Below, piece by piece: positions 23,562-30,653 of a DNA stretch of 32,324 bases. The translations under genes and the position numbers were made by a program. The notes below the pieces were generated by a model, which saw only the letters and a program-made list of their open reading frames with translations, was not told the DNA's origin and ran no database searches. This DNA is from Minisyncoccota bacterium (GTDB taxonomy: Bacteria > Patescibacteriota > Minisyncoccia > Phycocordibacterales > UBA9973), in assembly GCA_016649835.1 (NCBI GenBank), contig JAENWX010000005.1, positions 1-32,324 on the forward strand. The letters run 5' to 3'. Numbering within the stretch: position 1 is the first letter of the stretch; every line of letters begins with the position of its first letter.

Positions 23562-23939
23562 ATGCAAAATAAAACATTATTAAATAATACTCAAAAAAAC
23601 ATAATAATTAATACATTATTTATGTGTATATTCTTTGGTTTTTCTTATTTTAGTTTTGCTAATTATTCATTCGACTCTTGCGATAGAGGTGAAAATGCTA
23701 GGGATATAATTATATTATTTATTTTATTTTTTACTTATTTTTTACTTATTTTCAGAAATTTAAAAATATTTAGATACATTTCTATTCTTATTCTTGGACT
23801 ACTACTAATAACTTGGGTATATTTTTACCATAACCAGATTTTGAAAGATTTAAATTTAATGTTTAAAGAATGTGAAATTAAATTTGAACAGACAATATGT
23901 GTTCCAACACCTGCAAATAACTTTGGAGCAGATTGTTAA
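23562..23939 (+). CDS. Membrane protein between the transketolase halves, unknown function
   Basis: 125 residues beginning 2 nt after the N-terminal transketolase gene. Hydrophobic segments lie at about 15-35, 47-62 and 69-90. A Cys-containing tail follows (FKECEIKFEQTICVPTPANNFGADC), and another Cys (FDSCDRGEN) follows the first helix, so disulphides outside the cell are possible. No family is recognised. Confidence 0.6.
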   Translation: MQNKTLLNNTQKNIIINTLFMCIFFGFSYFSFANYSFDSCDRGENARDIIILFILFFTYFLLIFRNLKIFRYISILILGLLLITWVYFYHNQILKDLNLMFKECEIKFEQTICVPTPANNFGADC

Positions 23940-23967
23940 ATAAAAATATATTTATTAAAAATTAAAC

Positions 23968-24966
23968 ATGCTTAATCAACCACTAAAACTAAATACAAAA
24001 ATATTCAATGAAGATGTAGAAAAAATTTCCACACGAGTTGGTTTTGGTGACGGTTTATTAAAAGCTGGAAGTGACAATGAAAATATTGTAGCTCTTAGCG
24101 CTGATTTAACCGAGTCAACAAAAGCAGATTTATTTGCTGAAAGATTTCCAGAAAGATTTATTCAAGTAGGCGTCGCCGAACAAAACCTTGCTTCCACTGC
24201 TAGTGGTATTGCAGCTATGGGCAAAATTCCTTTTATTACTTCTTACTCAATATTTAGCCCTGGAAGAAACTGGGAACAAATCCGTACTACAATTTGTTAC
24301 AACAACCAACCAGTAAAAATAATCAGCTCCCATGCAGGACTATCTGTGGGACCCGACGGAGGGTCACACCAAGCGCTAGAAGACATAGCTATAACTCGCG
24401 TGATTCCTAATCTGGTTGTTATTTCACCTTGCGATTCTATTGAGGCAAAGAAGGCAACTCTTGCTTGCTCAAAAACAATAGATCCTACATATATGCGTCT
24501 AGCACGAAACGACACTCCCATAATAACCACCGAAGATACTCCTTTTGAAATAGGTAAGGCTCAAATATTTTTTATTCCCGAAGTAGGATTAGCCAATGTA
24601 GGAATAATCGCGACAGGACCTATTTTATATAAAGCTATTATTGCAGCTCGAGAATTAGAGAAAAAGGGGATTAAAGTTAAGGTCATGAACCTGTCTACTA
24701 TAAAACCACTGGATATAAAATCTATTGTAGACCTCGCTAAAGAAACAAAAGCAATAGTAACAGTAGAAGACCACCAAATATCTGGCGGTATGGGAAGTGC
24801 TGTTGCTGAATGTTTGGCTCAGAATTACATTACTCCTATCGAATTTGTTGGTGTAAAAGATAAATTTGGTCAGTCTGGCACACCCCTAGAACTAGAAAAA
24901 TTTTACGAAATAGACACATCAAATATTATTGAAAAAGTAGAAAAAGTTTTAACTAGAAAAATTTAA
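23968..24966 (+). CDS. Transketolase, C-terminal (pyrimidine-binding) subunit
   Basis: 332 residues. The Pyr domain contains TRVGFGDGLLKAG, ALSADLTESTKADLFAERFPERFIQVGVAEQNL (with the catalytic Glu in GVAEQN) and HAGLSVGPDGGSHQALEDI. The C-terminal transketolase domain contains VTVEDHQISGGMGSAVAE. It forms the complete enzyme with the product of 22723-23559. Its end overlaps the end of the convergent kinase gene by 4 nt, with no room for a separate terminator. Confidence 0.95.
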   Translation: MLNQPLKLNTKIFNEDVEKISTRVGFGDGLLKAGSDNENIVALSADLTESTKADLFAERFPERFIQVGVAEQNLASTASGIAAMGKIPFITSYSIFSPGRNWEQIRTTICYNNQPVKIISSHAGLSVGPDGGSHQALEDIAITRVIPNLVVISPCDSIEAKKATLACSKTIDPTYMRLARNDTPIITTEDTPFEIGKAQIFFIPEVGLANVGIIATGPILYKAIIAARELEKKGIKVKVMNLSTIKPLDIKSIVDLAKETKAIVTVEDHQISGGMGSAVAECLAQNYITPIEFVGVKDKFGQSGTPLELEKFYEIDTSNIIEKVEKVLTRKI

Positions 24967-25961
24967 ACTATTATAATAGGCTTATAAAGCTCTTCGTTGT
25001 TTTTTATAAATTCTTCTAGCTCTGCTCTAGTAAGAAGTCCTTTGTGTGGACCCACAAAACCAACCACGGATTTTGCATTTGCTGCACCCCATATTAATGC
25101 TTCTGAAATTTCTTTTTCTAAAGATAGGGCTGCGACAAAAGCTCCAGAAAAAGCATCCCCAGCTCCAGTACTTTCTACAAAAGATTCATCTGGAAAGGCT
25201 TTCATAAACATAGACTCCTTGCCATCAAAAGAATACGAGCCATTTATTCCGTCTGTAATAACTACAATCTTAGGACCAAGGTTATGTATCATTTTGATTA
25301 ATTTTGTAATATCACTTTCCTGAGTCTTTAATATTGTTTGTGCTTCTTGGAGATTACAAAGAAATACTTTTGTTTTACTATAAATATCTTTAAGAGGTTC
25401 TATCCCTAATTTAATTTGAAAAGTTCCAGGCTGAAAAGCGAGTGATATATTTGGGTGACTATTTAAATAATCGCTAATTTCTTTATGATAATGAATTGAG
25501 TTAGAAGCAAGAGAAGAAAAATATATCCATTTTGGTTCTGGCAATTCTTTTGGAAATGCATAAGGGTATTCTACGTGTTTAGTTAAAATTGTATGTTCTT
25601 TTCCATACCAAAGTACATAGTGATAGTTTGACTCCATTCCACTTATAATATTTACATACTCAGTATTAACTTTTTCATCTTTGAGTTTCTCTATATTTTG
25701 TAGTCCAGTATTATCATCTCCGACATATGACATCAAATAAGAGTTTAAACCTAGTCTACTTGCACCAATAGAAACATTTGAACTATTTCCAACAGCATTA
25801 CAAACTTCAGCTGATTCATATGGTACCTTGCCTCCATAAATAAGACATACTTTGCAATGACTTCCATCTGTATCACATTTTGTCTCTGCTTCTGATTCTT
25901 TTATTTTTATAAATGGTTCAGTAGCTATATCTCCAATGGCTAAAATATCTATATTGTTCAT
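24963..25961 (-). CDS. PfkB-family carbohydrate kinase
   Basis: 332 residues. Ribokinase fold: the N-terminal sugar site includes GNSSNVSIGASRLGL, and the C-terminal ATP/anion-hole motif is ESTGAGDAFSGAFVAAL with the catalytic Asp. The substrate cannot be read from sequence. Its position opposite class II aldolase and beside the pentose-shunt genes suggests a 6-phosphofructokinase-like role, which would close glycolysis. Unusual is a cysteine group near the N-terminus (Cys29, Cys36, Cys39, Cys54) in the region before the sugar-binding motif, which could bind a metal. The gene is preceded by a 117-nt leader element. Confidence 0.88.
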   Translation of the reverse strand: MNNIDILAIGDIATEPFIKIKESEAETKCDTDGSHCKVCLIYGGKVPYESAEVCNAVGNSSNVSIGASRLGLNSYLMSYVGDDNTGLQNIEKLKDEKVNTEYVNIISGMESNYHYVLWYGKEHTILTKHVEYPYAFPKELPEPKWIYFSSLASNSIHYHKEISDYLNSHPNISLAFQPGTFQIKLGIEPLKDIYSKTKVFLCNLQEAQTILKTQESDITKLIKMIHNLGPKIVVITDGINGSYSFDGKESMFMKAFPDESFVESTGAGDAFSGAFVAALSLEKEISEALIWGAANAKSVVGFVGPHKGLLTRAELEEFIKNNEELYKPIIIV

Positions 25962-26078
25962 CCCGTTAGAAATAGGTCGCGGTCAGTATTATTACTTACT
26001 AAACACAAGCTATATAAATTAAATATTAATTAAACTTTTATTTATCATACACACACTGCAACCGTTATTTCTAACGGG
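25962..26078 (-). promoter_or_regulatory. 117-nt start-abutting leader element, PfkB-kinase copy
   Basis: On the minus strand it begins CCCGTTAGAAATAACGG and ends GACCGCGACCTATTTC then TAACGGG directly before the ATG at 25961. CCCGTTAGAAAT pairs perfectly with ATTTCTAACGGG. The GACCGCGACCT block is shared with the recR and trpS copies, and its partner strand has drifted (CGGT-TG-CAGT), keeping pairs with ACTG-ACCG. Confidence 0.85.
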
Positions 26079-26090
26079 ATTCATGATGTA

Positions 26091-26099
26091 ATTGTACCA
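26091..26099 (-). promoter_or_regulatory. Extended -10 promoter of the PfkB kinase
   Basis: On the minus strand TGGTACAAT, ending exactly 12 nt before the leader element. It lies back to back with the fba promoter. Confidence 0.65.
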
Positions 26100-26104
26100 T
26101 AATG

Positions 26105-26113
26105 TGATATAAT
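26105..26113 (+). promoter_or_regulatory. fba promoter, leaderless start
   Basis: TGATATAAT, a consensus extended -10, ends 7 nt before the ATG at 26121; the transcript would begin at the start codon. Confidence 0.7.
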
Positions 26114-26120
26114 TTTAAAT

Positions 26121-26990
26121 ATGAAAACTTTAAGAGAGTACATAAAAGAAGCAAAAAAAAAAGGTGTAGCCATTGGCCATTTTAATATTTCAAATATCGA
26201 AGCACTTCATGGTATCTATAATGCAGCGAAGAAATTAAATCTTCCTATTATTATAGGAGTATCTGAAGGAGAAGAAGAATTTATTGGTAGAAACGAAGTT
26301 GCAGCACTTATAAGTACTATCCGCAGAAATGACAACTATCCGATTTTTCTTAATGCCGACCATCACTATACATTTGAGTCTGTTAAGGCCGCACTAGATG
26401 CTGGTTATGATGCAGCTATTATTGATGCTGTCACACTACCACTTCAAGAAAATATTGCTCTTACAAAGAAATGCGTAGACTACGCAAAAGAATTAAATCA
26501 AAAAGAGGGAAGAGATATTCTTATTGAAGCCGAACTTGGATTCATCGGTCAATCCTCAAAACTTCTTGATGCTATTCCTGAAGGAGTTTCCGAGGCAACA
26601 ATGACAACACCAGAAGATGCAAAATACTTCGTAGAACAAACTGGAATTAATTTAATTGCGCCATCAGTAGGCAATATTCACGGAATGGTAAAAGGAGGTA
26701 ATCCAAAACTAAATATTAATAGAATCAAAGAAATAAGTAGTACTTGTGGCGTTCCTCTAGTGCTTCACGGAGGCTCTGGAATAACAGATGGAGATTTTAA
26801 AGACGCAATTACTTCTGGTATTTCAATAGTTCATATAAATACAGAGATAAGAGTCGCCTATAAAGAGGCATTGAAAAAATATTTATTAGAATTTCCAAAC
26901 GAAATAGCTCCATACAAAATCCTTAAGCCTGCAGTGCTCGCAATAGAGCAAGTAGTAGAAGCAAGGTTAAAACTATTTAACAGGTTGTAA
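26121..26990 (+). CDS. fba: Class II fructose-bisphosphate aldolase
   Basis: Zinc-dependent cleavage/condensation of fructose 1,6-bisphosphate. 289 residues. GHFNISNIEALHGI, the NADHHYTFES metal/active-site segment, EAELGFIG, SVGNIHGMVKGG and VLHGGSGITDGDF are class II features with the expected His ligands. It is divergent from the PfkB kinase, which is consistent with joint use in glycolysis. A related class II activity (tagatose-bisphosphate) cannot be excluded. Confidence 0.93.
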   Translation: MKTLREYIKEAKKKGVAIGHFNISNIEALHGIYNAAKKLNLPIIIGVSEGEEEFIGRNEVAALISTIRRNDNYPIFLNADHHYTFESVKAALDAGYDAAIIDAVTLPLQENIALTKKCVDYAKELNQKEGRDILIEAELGFIGQSSKLLDAIPEGVSEATMTTPEDAKYFVEQTGINLIAPSVGNIHGMVKGGNPKLNINRIKEISSTCGVPLVLHGGSGITDGDFKDAITSGISIVHINTEIRVAYKEALKKYLLEFPNEIAPYKILKPAVLAIEQVVEARLKLFNRL

Positions 26991-27087
26991 AATAAATATT
27001 TAGCTATTTATAAAATTGACTTTTTTGTTTTATTGTCCTATTCTTTTAAAAGAGTAGTTCTTTCAAAATATTCAATTTTTAGGTTTA

Positions 27088-27136
27088 AGTATGGTTCTTT
27101 GAACATCAATTCGATTGGTTTTTAAAGAACCATACT
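27088..27136. repeat. 13-bp inverted repeat just before a promoter
   Basis: AGTATGGTTCTTT (27088-27100) and AAAGAACCATACT (27124-27136) are perfect complements. The loop holds a smaller CAAT-TCG-ATTG hairpin. It begins about 100 nt after fba and ends 10 nt before the TATAAT box (27146-27151) of the next gene. No T-run follows, so an operator-like or attenuator role fits better than a terminator. Confidence 0.6.
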
Positions 27137-27168
27137 ATTGTGGTATATAATACCTAAAACCAAAAAAG

Positions 27169-27630
27169 ATGAAAACAAATAAAAAGCTAACAGCTCCGTT
27201 TATTGTTTTTTTAAGCGTACTGTTATTTATGTTTGGCATAAACATGCGCCAAATATTACACGACCCAATTTATGGGGTTAAGATAGGAAACATTATGACC
27301 TTATTTGGTCTAAGCATACTACTTATGATGGCCCTAGTTGCTTTATGGGATAAAGCAGAAAAAAAACTAGTCGCCGAAGTAAAATCTATACCGGAAATAG
27401 TTTTTTCCATTAGTTTAGCAATATGGATGACACTATTTTCATTATTTTTCGTAATAAAAATGATAGTAGTAATATTATTTAATAAAATAATATTAATCCC
27501 TGTTGATGAAAAAATATTGACAATAGTTTACAGAACATTAACCTCGGAAGGATTCTGGTATGTGTTTATTTATATTAATTTATTTTTTTTAATGAGTACT
27601 TATTTTGTAATGAAAAAAAATAAAAAATAA
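27169..27630 (+). CDS. Four-helix membrane protein of unknown function
   Basis: 153 residues with hydrophobic segments at about 10-25, 40-62, 82-107 and 128-147 and a lysine-rich C-terminus. No family is recognised. TATAAT (27146-27151) lies 17 nt before the ATG, and a 13-bp inverted repeat lies just upstream. It is a single gene, closed by a strong terminator. Confidence 0.65.
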   Translation: MKTNKKLTAPFIVFLSVLLFMFGINMRQILHDPIYGVKIGNIMTLFGLSILLMMALVALWDKAEKKLVAEVKSIPEIVFSISLAIWMTLFSLFFVIKMIVVILFNKIILIPVDEKILTIVYRTLTSEGFWYVFIYINLFFLMSTYFVMKKNKK

Positions 27631-27664
27631 AATGATATTAAACACTACTAACGCAATCTATTCT

Positions 27665-27702
27665 TAAAACTGCACTTATTTATATAAGTTGCAGTTTTTT
27701 TA
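27665..27702 (+). terminator. Intrinsic terminator
   Basis: AAAACTGCACTTAT and ATAAGTTGCAGTTTT form an imperfect stem followed by a long T-run. It closes the membrane-protein transcript. Confidence 0.8.
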
Positions 27703-27722
27703 TTTTTAATTAAAAAAATTAT

Positions 27723-27755
27723 CCCCCAGATAGGGCCTAAGGCCCTATCTGGGGG
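27723..27755. repeat. GC-rich perfect hairpin before the rplY promoter
   Basis: CCCCCAGATAGGGCC and GGCCCTATCTGGGGG, 15 bp perfect around TAA, with AATT/AATTTT flanks that can extend the stem. It comes directly after another terminator and 8 nt before the rplY -35 box, the same arrangement as the 30-bp hairpin before rplU. Confidence 0.85.
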
Positions 27756-27763
27756 AATTTTGG

Positions 27764-27792
27764 TTGCAAAAATTGGGTTTTGATGTTATTAT
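27764..27792 (+). promoter_or_regulatory. rplY promoter, leaderless start
   Basis: TTGCAA (27764-27769), 17-nt spacer, TATTAT (27787-27792) with a TG extension (TGTTATTAT). The ATG is 6 nt further on, so the mRNA should be leaderless. Confidence 0.75.
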
Positions 27793-27798
27793 CTTTTC

Positions 27799-28470
27799 AT
27801 GAATAAATTAACCGCAACAAAGCGAAGTAAGGCAGAAAGGCTAGAAACTATACGAGCTAACGGTATGGTACCAGCTGTTGTCTATGGCGCTCGTGTGGAA
27901 AACACTATGCTTTCCGTTTCGAGCACAGATTTTGGAAAAATATTAAAAAAAGCAGGTGAATCTAGTACTATAGTACTAGAAGTAAAAGGCGACTCAGAAA
28001 AAGGAGGAGTTAGCCAAAATATCGATGTTCTTATACACGATATACAAGTTGACCCAGTTAAAGGATTCACCGTTCACGTTGATTTCCTTGCTATCGACAT
28101 GAACAAGCCTGTAGAAGTAACTATTCCAGTAGAATTTATAGGAGTTGCTCCAGCTGAAAAGAATAGTCTAGGTGTTCTAGTAAAAGTTATACACGAAATA
28201 GACATAGAAGCTCTTCCAAAAGATCTTCCTCACAATGTCACTGTAGATGTATCCGTTCTAGTAGCATTAGATGACCAAATACATATTAAAGATATAGTAT
28301 TACCAAAGGGAGTAAAAATGATTACAGATGAAAACGAAGTAATCGCTCTTATAGCAGCAATCAAAGAAGAAGTTGAAGAATCTGCTCCTGTTGACTTAGC
28401 TTCAATAGAAGTTGAGAAGAAAGGAAAGAAGGATGAAGAAGTAGAAGCTACAGAAGAAAAAGCTAAATAA
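27799..28470 (+). CDS. rplY: 50S ribosomal protein L25 (Ctc/TL5 form)
   Basis: Binds 5S rRNA. 223 residues. N-terminal L25 domain (LTATKRSKAERLETIRANGMVPAVVYGA) and C-terminal TL5 domain with VEVTIPVEFIGVAPAEKNSLGVLVKVIHEIDIEALPKDLPHNVTVDVS, as in general-stress type L25. The tail is highly charged (EVEKKGKKDEEVEATEEKAK). The start follows the family N-terminus and the promoter spacing. Confidence 0.94.
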   Translation: MNKLTATKRSKAERLETIRANGMVPAVVYGARVENTMLSVSSTDFGKILKKAGESSTIVLEVKGDSEKGGVSQNIDVLIHDIQVDPVKGFTVHVDFLAIDMNKPVEVTIPVEFIGVAPAEKNSLGVLVKVIHEIDIEALPKDLPHNVTVDVSVLVALDDQIHIKDIVLPKGVKMITDENEVIALIAAIKEEVEESAPVDLASIEVEKKGKKDEEVEATEEKAK

Positions 28471-28481
28471 TTAAAACAAAT

Positions 28482-28516
28482 AAAAACCTCAATGAGCAAT
28501 GCTCGTTGAGGTTTTT
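28482..28516 (+). terminator. rplY terminator
   Basis: AAAAACCTCAATGAGC and GCTCGTTGAGGTTTTT, a 16-bp stem with one G-T pair around AAT. The extended -10 of the next gene starts 2 nt later. Confidence 0.88.
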
Positions 28517-28517
28517 A

Positions 28518-28526
28518 TGTTATACT
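28518..28526 (+). promoter_or_regulatory. Promoter of the transglycosylase gene, leaderless start
   Basis: TGTTATACT, an extended -10, ends 6 nt before the ATG at 28533 and abuts the rplY terminator. Confidence 0.65.
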
Positions 28527-28532
28527 ATATGT

Positions 28533-29948
28533 ATGAGTTTTAAATTTAAAAAACGTTTTTCTTTGTTGCTAGTATTAGTATTTATCATAGGCGGACTTAT
28601 TTATCAAGCACCTAAAATAATGGCTAATGTTGTTTTGGATTCTGCTCAGGCAGACAAAGCAAGACTTGAATCAGAACTAGCCAGATTAGAAATTGAAATA
28701 GCTGCTAAGCAAAAAGAGTTGGATGGCCAAAAGGGTAAATCTGTTTCTTTGGATAGAGATATATCTATACTAAAAACCCAAATTCAAAAATCTAAACTTA
28801 ATATAAATGCTAAAAATTTATTAATTAAAAAAATAGGAGGTGAGATTGATACTAAAGTTAAAAAAATAGATGCACTGTCAACCAAAATTGATAGAGAAAA
28901 AGAGTCATTAGCCCAACTAATAAGAAAAGAAAGGCAAATAGACGACAAATCTATTCTTTCATTAATCTTATCCCGAGATAGTATTTCTGATGCTTATGGA
29001 GACATAGACGCTTTTGCTTCTATTAAACAAAGTATACAAGACTCAGTTGATGAGATTAGGGGAGTTAGAGTTTTAACTCAATCCGAAAAGAAAAGTCTTG
29101 AAGATAAGAAAAACCAAGAAATAGATACCAAGGTTGAGCTAGAAAATGCAAAAGCAAAAGTAGAACTTAGTGAGGCAGAGAAAAAAACTCTTCTAAGTAT
29201 TAGTAAAAACAAAGAATCAGAATATCAAAAAGTTCTTGCTGAAAAAGCAAAAAGAAAGAATCAAATTCTTACAGCACTTTTTAATCTTCGAGACACCTCA
29301 GCTATTCCATTTTCGCGCGCTCTTGAATTTGCAAATCTGTCTTCTACTAAAACAGGAGTCCGACCAGCTTTTTTATTAGCTATTCTTACACAAGAAAGTA
29401 GTTTAGGAAAAAATGTCGGAAGTTGCAATAGAAACGAAAGCGAACCTACTTGGAATAAAATTATGCCAGGACCAATACATTATCAAAATTATCTTGATAA
29501 TAATAAATCCTGCAATGGTGCAAAATCTCCATGTTCATACCGTGACGATCAAGCGGCTTTTACAAAAATTACAACAGAATTAGGTAGACCTTTGGTAGGC
29601 ACACCGTTGTCCTGTCCCATGTCGGGAGGTGGTTGGGGTGGTGGAATGGGTCCTTCTCAATTTATTCCAGATACATGGCAAAAAATGAAAGCTAAAATTG
29701 CGATTGCTTTAGGCGTATCTACGCCAGATCCCTGGAATCCAAAAGATGCATTTATGGCTTCAGGTATTTATTTAAAAGATCTTGGCGCAAGTGTTGGTGG
29801 ATATACAGCAGAGAGAAATGCAGCTTGTAGATACTACTCAGGAAGGTCTTGTGACACCAAAAAACCAGCTAACTCTTTTTACGGAGACCAGGTTATGGCT
29901 AAAGCTAAAAGTATTCAAACAAACATGATAGACCCATTGCAAGATTAA
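28533..29948 (+). CDS. Secreted coiled-coil lytic transglycosylase (MltB-like)
   Basis: 471 residues from 28533; a longer in-frame ATG at 28506 lies inside the terminator and is rejected. A signal peptide/anchor (about 7-24) is followed by a coiled coil at about 35-250. The C-terminal catalytic domain contains LLAILTQESSLGKNVG with the likely catalytic Glu near residue 287, and GGWGGGMGPSQFIPDTWQKM, typical of family 3 lytic transglycosylases. Several Cys in the catalytic domain suggest disulphides. The coiled-coil end (SEYQKVLAEKAKRKN) resembles that of the M23 peptidase at 13992, so the two may dock on the same partner. Confidence 0.9.
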   Translation: MSFKFKKRFSLLLVLVFIIGGLIYQAPKIMANVVLDSAQADKARLESELARLEIEIAAKQKELDGQKGKSVSLDRDISILKTQIQKSKLNINAKNLLIKKIGGEIDTKVKKIDALSTKIDREKESLAQLIRKERQIDDKSILSLILSRDSISDAYGDIDAFASIKQSIQDSVDEIRGVRVLTQSEKKSLEDKKNQEIDTKVELENAKAKVELSEAEKKTLLSISKNKESEYQKVLAEKAKRKNQILTALFNLRDTSAIPFSRALEFANLSSTKTGVRPAFLLAILTQESSLGKNVGSCNRNESEPTWNKIMPGPIHYQNYLDNNKSCNGAKSPCSYRDDQAAFTKITTELGRPLVGTPLSCPMSGGGWGGGMGPSQFIPDTWQKMKAKIAIALGVSTPDPWNPKDAFMASGIYLKDLGASVGGYTAERNAACRYYSGRSCDTKKPANSFYGDQVMAKAKSIQTNMIDPLQD

Positions 29949-29956
29949 TTAAATCG

Positions 29957-29965
29957 TGATAATAT
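29957..29965 (+). promoter_or_regulatory. rpmE promoter
   Basis: TGATAATAT, an extended -10-like box ending 15 nt before the leader element; it lies within the small palindrome GTGATAATATCAC. Confidence 0.5.
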
Positions 29966-29980
29966 CACAGAATATATGGT

Positions 29981-30099
29981 CCCGTTAGAGATGTGTATGT
30001 TATCTTTCTAAGGGGAGTTTAAAATATTGATAAAGTTGAAGTTAATAAATTATAATTAATAAGAAACGTCCCATCTAAGGAGGGACTATCTCTAACGGG
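29981..30099 (+). promoter_or_regulatory. 119-nt start-abutting leader element, rpmE copy
   Basis: Begins CCCGTTAGAGATGTGTATG and ends ATCTCTAACGGG directly before the rpmE ATG. It has the same GTCCC-loop-GGGAC hairpin as the murG copy, here with loop ATCTAAGGA, and GGGGAG at nt 32-37. The region between differs from murG (about nt 53-82). Confidence 0.87.
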
Positions 30100-30318
30100 A
30101 TGAAAAAAGATATACACCCAAAATATAGTAATAAATCAGAAGTTAACTGCGCATGTGGAGCAACTTTTCCAGTTGGCTCTACTATGGAGAAAATAAATGT
30201 TGAAATTTGTAGTCAATGTCATCCTTTTTACACAGGTAATGAAAAGGTTCTAGATACTGCCGGACGTGTAGACCGCTTCAAAAAGCGCGCAGCTGCATCT
30301 TCAAAAACAAAGAAGTAA
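30100..30318 (+). CDS. rpmE: 50S ribosomal protein L31, zinc-binding type
   Basis: 72 residues. [22 protein letters not shown] and [13 protein letters not shown] give the four zinc ligands (Cys of CxC plus CxxC) of the C+ form, then the [16 protein letters not shown]-terminus with a basic tail. The start directly follows a leader element. Confidence 0.95.
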   Translation: MKKDIHPKYSNKSEVNCACGATFPVGSTMEKINVEICSQCHPFYTGNEKVLDTAGRVDRFKKRAAASSKTKK

Positions 30319-30322
30319 CTAT

Positions 30323-30438
30323 AAAAAATCATAAATAGTATTATTAGAGGGGCTTGCGAAGCTGTCGAGCTGAGCACGAGGAATTTTTTACCAAAAAAAT
30401 ATCCGTGCCCTCTAAGAAGAGCTATTTATGATTTTTTT
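30323..30438. repeat. Large nested hairpin after rpmE
   Basis: AAAAAATCATAAATAG (30323-30338) and CTATTTATGATTTTTT (30423-30438) are perfect 16-bp complements. Inside, AGAGG/CCTCT and GCAC/GTGC with long A/T arms pair further. The left inner part (GCGAAGCTGTCGAGCTGAGC) is locally GC-rich. It ends in T7, so it can terminate rpmE. A second hairpin (TTTTTTATTAAATAT / ATATTTAATAAAAAAG, from 30432 to 30472) shares its T-run and could compete with it. Confidence 0.7.
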
Positions 30439-30470
30439 ATTAAATATCTTCACAAAATATTTAATAAAAA

Positions 30471-30605
30471 AGTCCTCAGATTGGTAGGGCAGACTCCCAT
30501 TCCTTACAGGAACAGTACACCTTTTGGATACTTTGATTACAAAGATATCTCAAAAGGTCTTGCAAAAGCTTCAAGTATTCGCTTTCTCACCCCTCTGATA
30601 AGACT
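30471..30605. ncRNA. Putative structured RNA, strand undecided
   Basis: Closed by AGTC-C-TCAGA (30471-30480) and TCTGA-TAA-GACT (30594-30605). Inside are a GGG-CAGACT-CCC hairpin, TTCCT-TAC-AGGAA, a strong CCTTTTG...CAAAAGG stem (30520-30557) containing CTTTG/CAAAG, and CTTG/CAAG. T-rich runs follow the closing helix on both strands. An ATG-less open frame crosses the region on the plus strand (30325-30630); I consider the folded structure the better explanation. No known RNA family is recognised. Confidence 0.45.
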
Positions 30606-30630
30606 AGTTTTTATTTTTATCTATTTTTAA

Positions 30631-30639
30631 TGTTATACT
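30631..30639 (+). promoter_or_regulatory. prfA promoter
   Basis: TGTTATACT, an extended -10, ends 14 nt before the leader element. Confidence 0.6.
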
Positions 30640-30653
30640 ATTAAAATACTTGT

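Noticed and set aside
30471-30605. 5S rRNA or SRP RNA
   Set aside because: A CTCCCATTCC stretch recalls 5S, but the CCGAAC loop and the helix order do not fit, and the SRP GGAAG/AGCAG core is absent.
30325-30630. Protein-coding gene of about 100 codons on the plus strand
   Set aside because: No ATG, GTG or TTG start in a credible place, no recognisable family, and strong secondary structure explains the region; kept only as an alternative.
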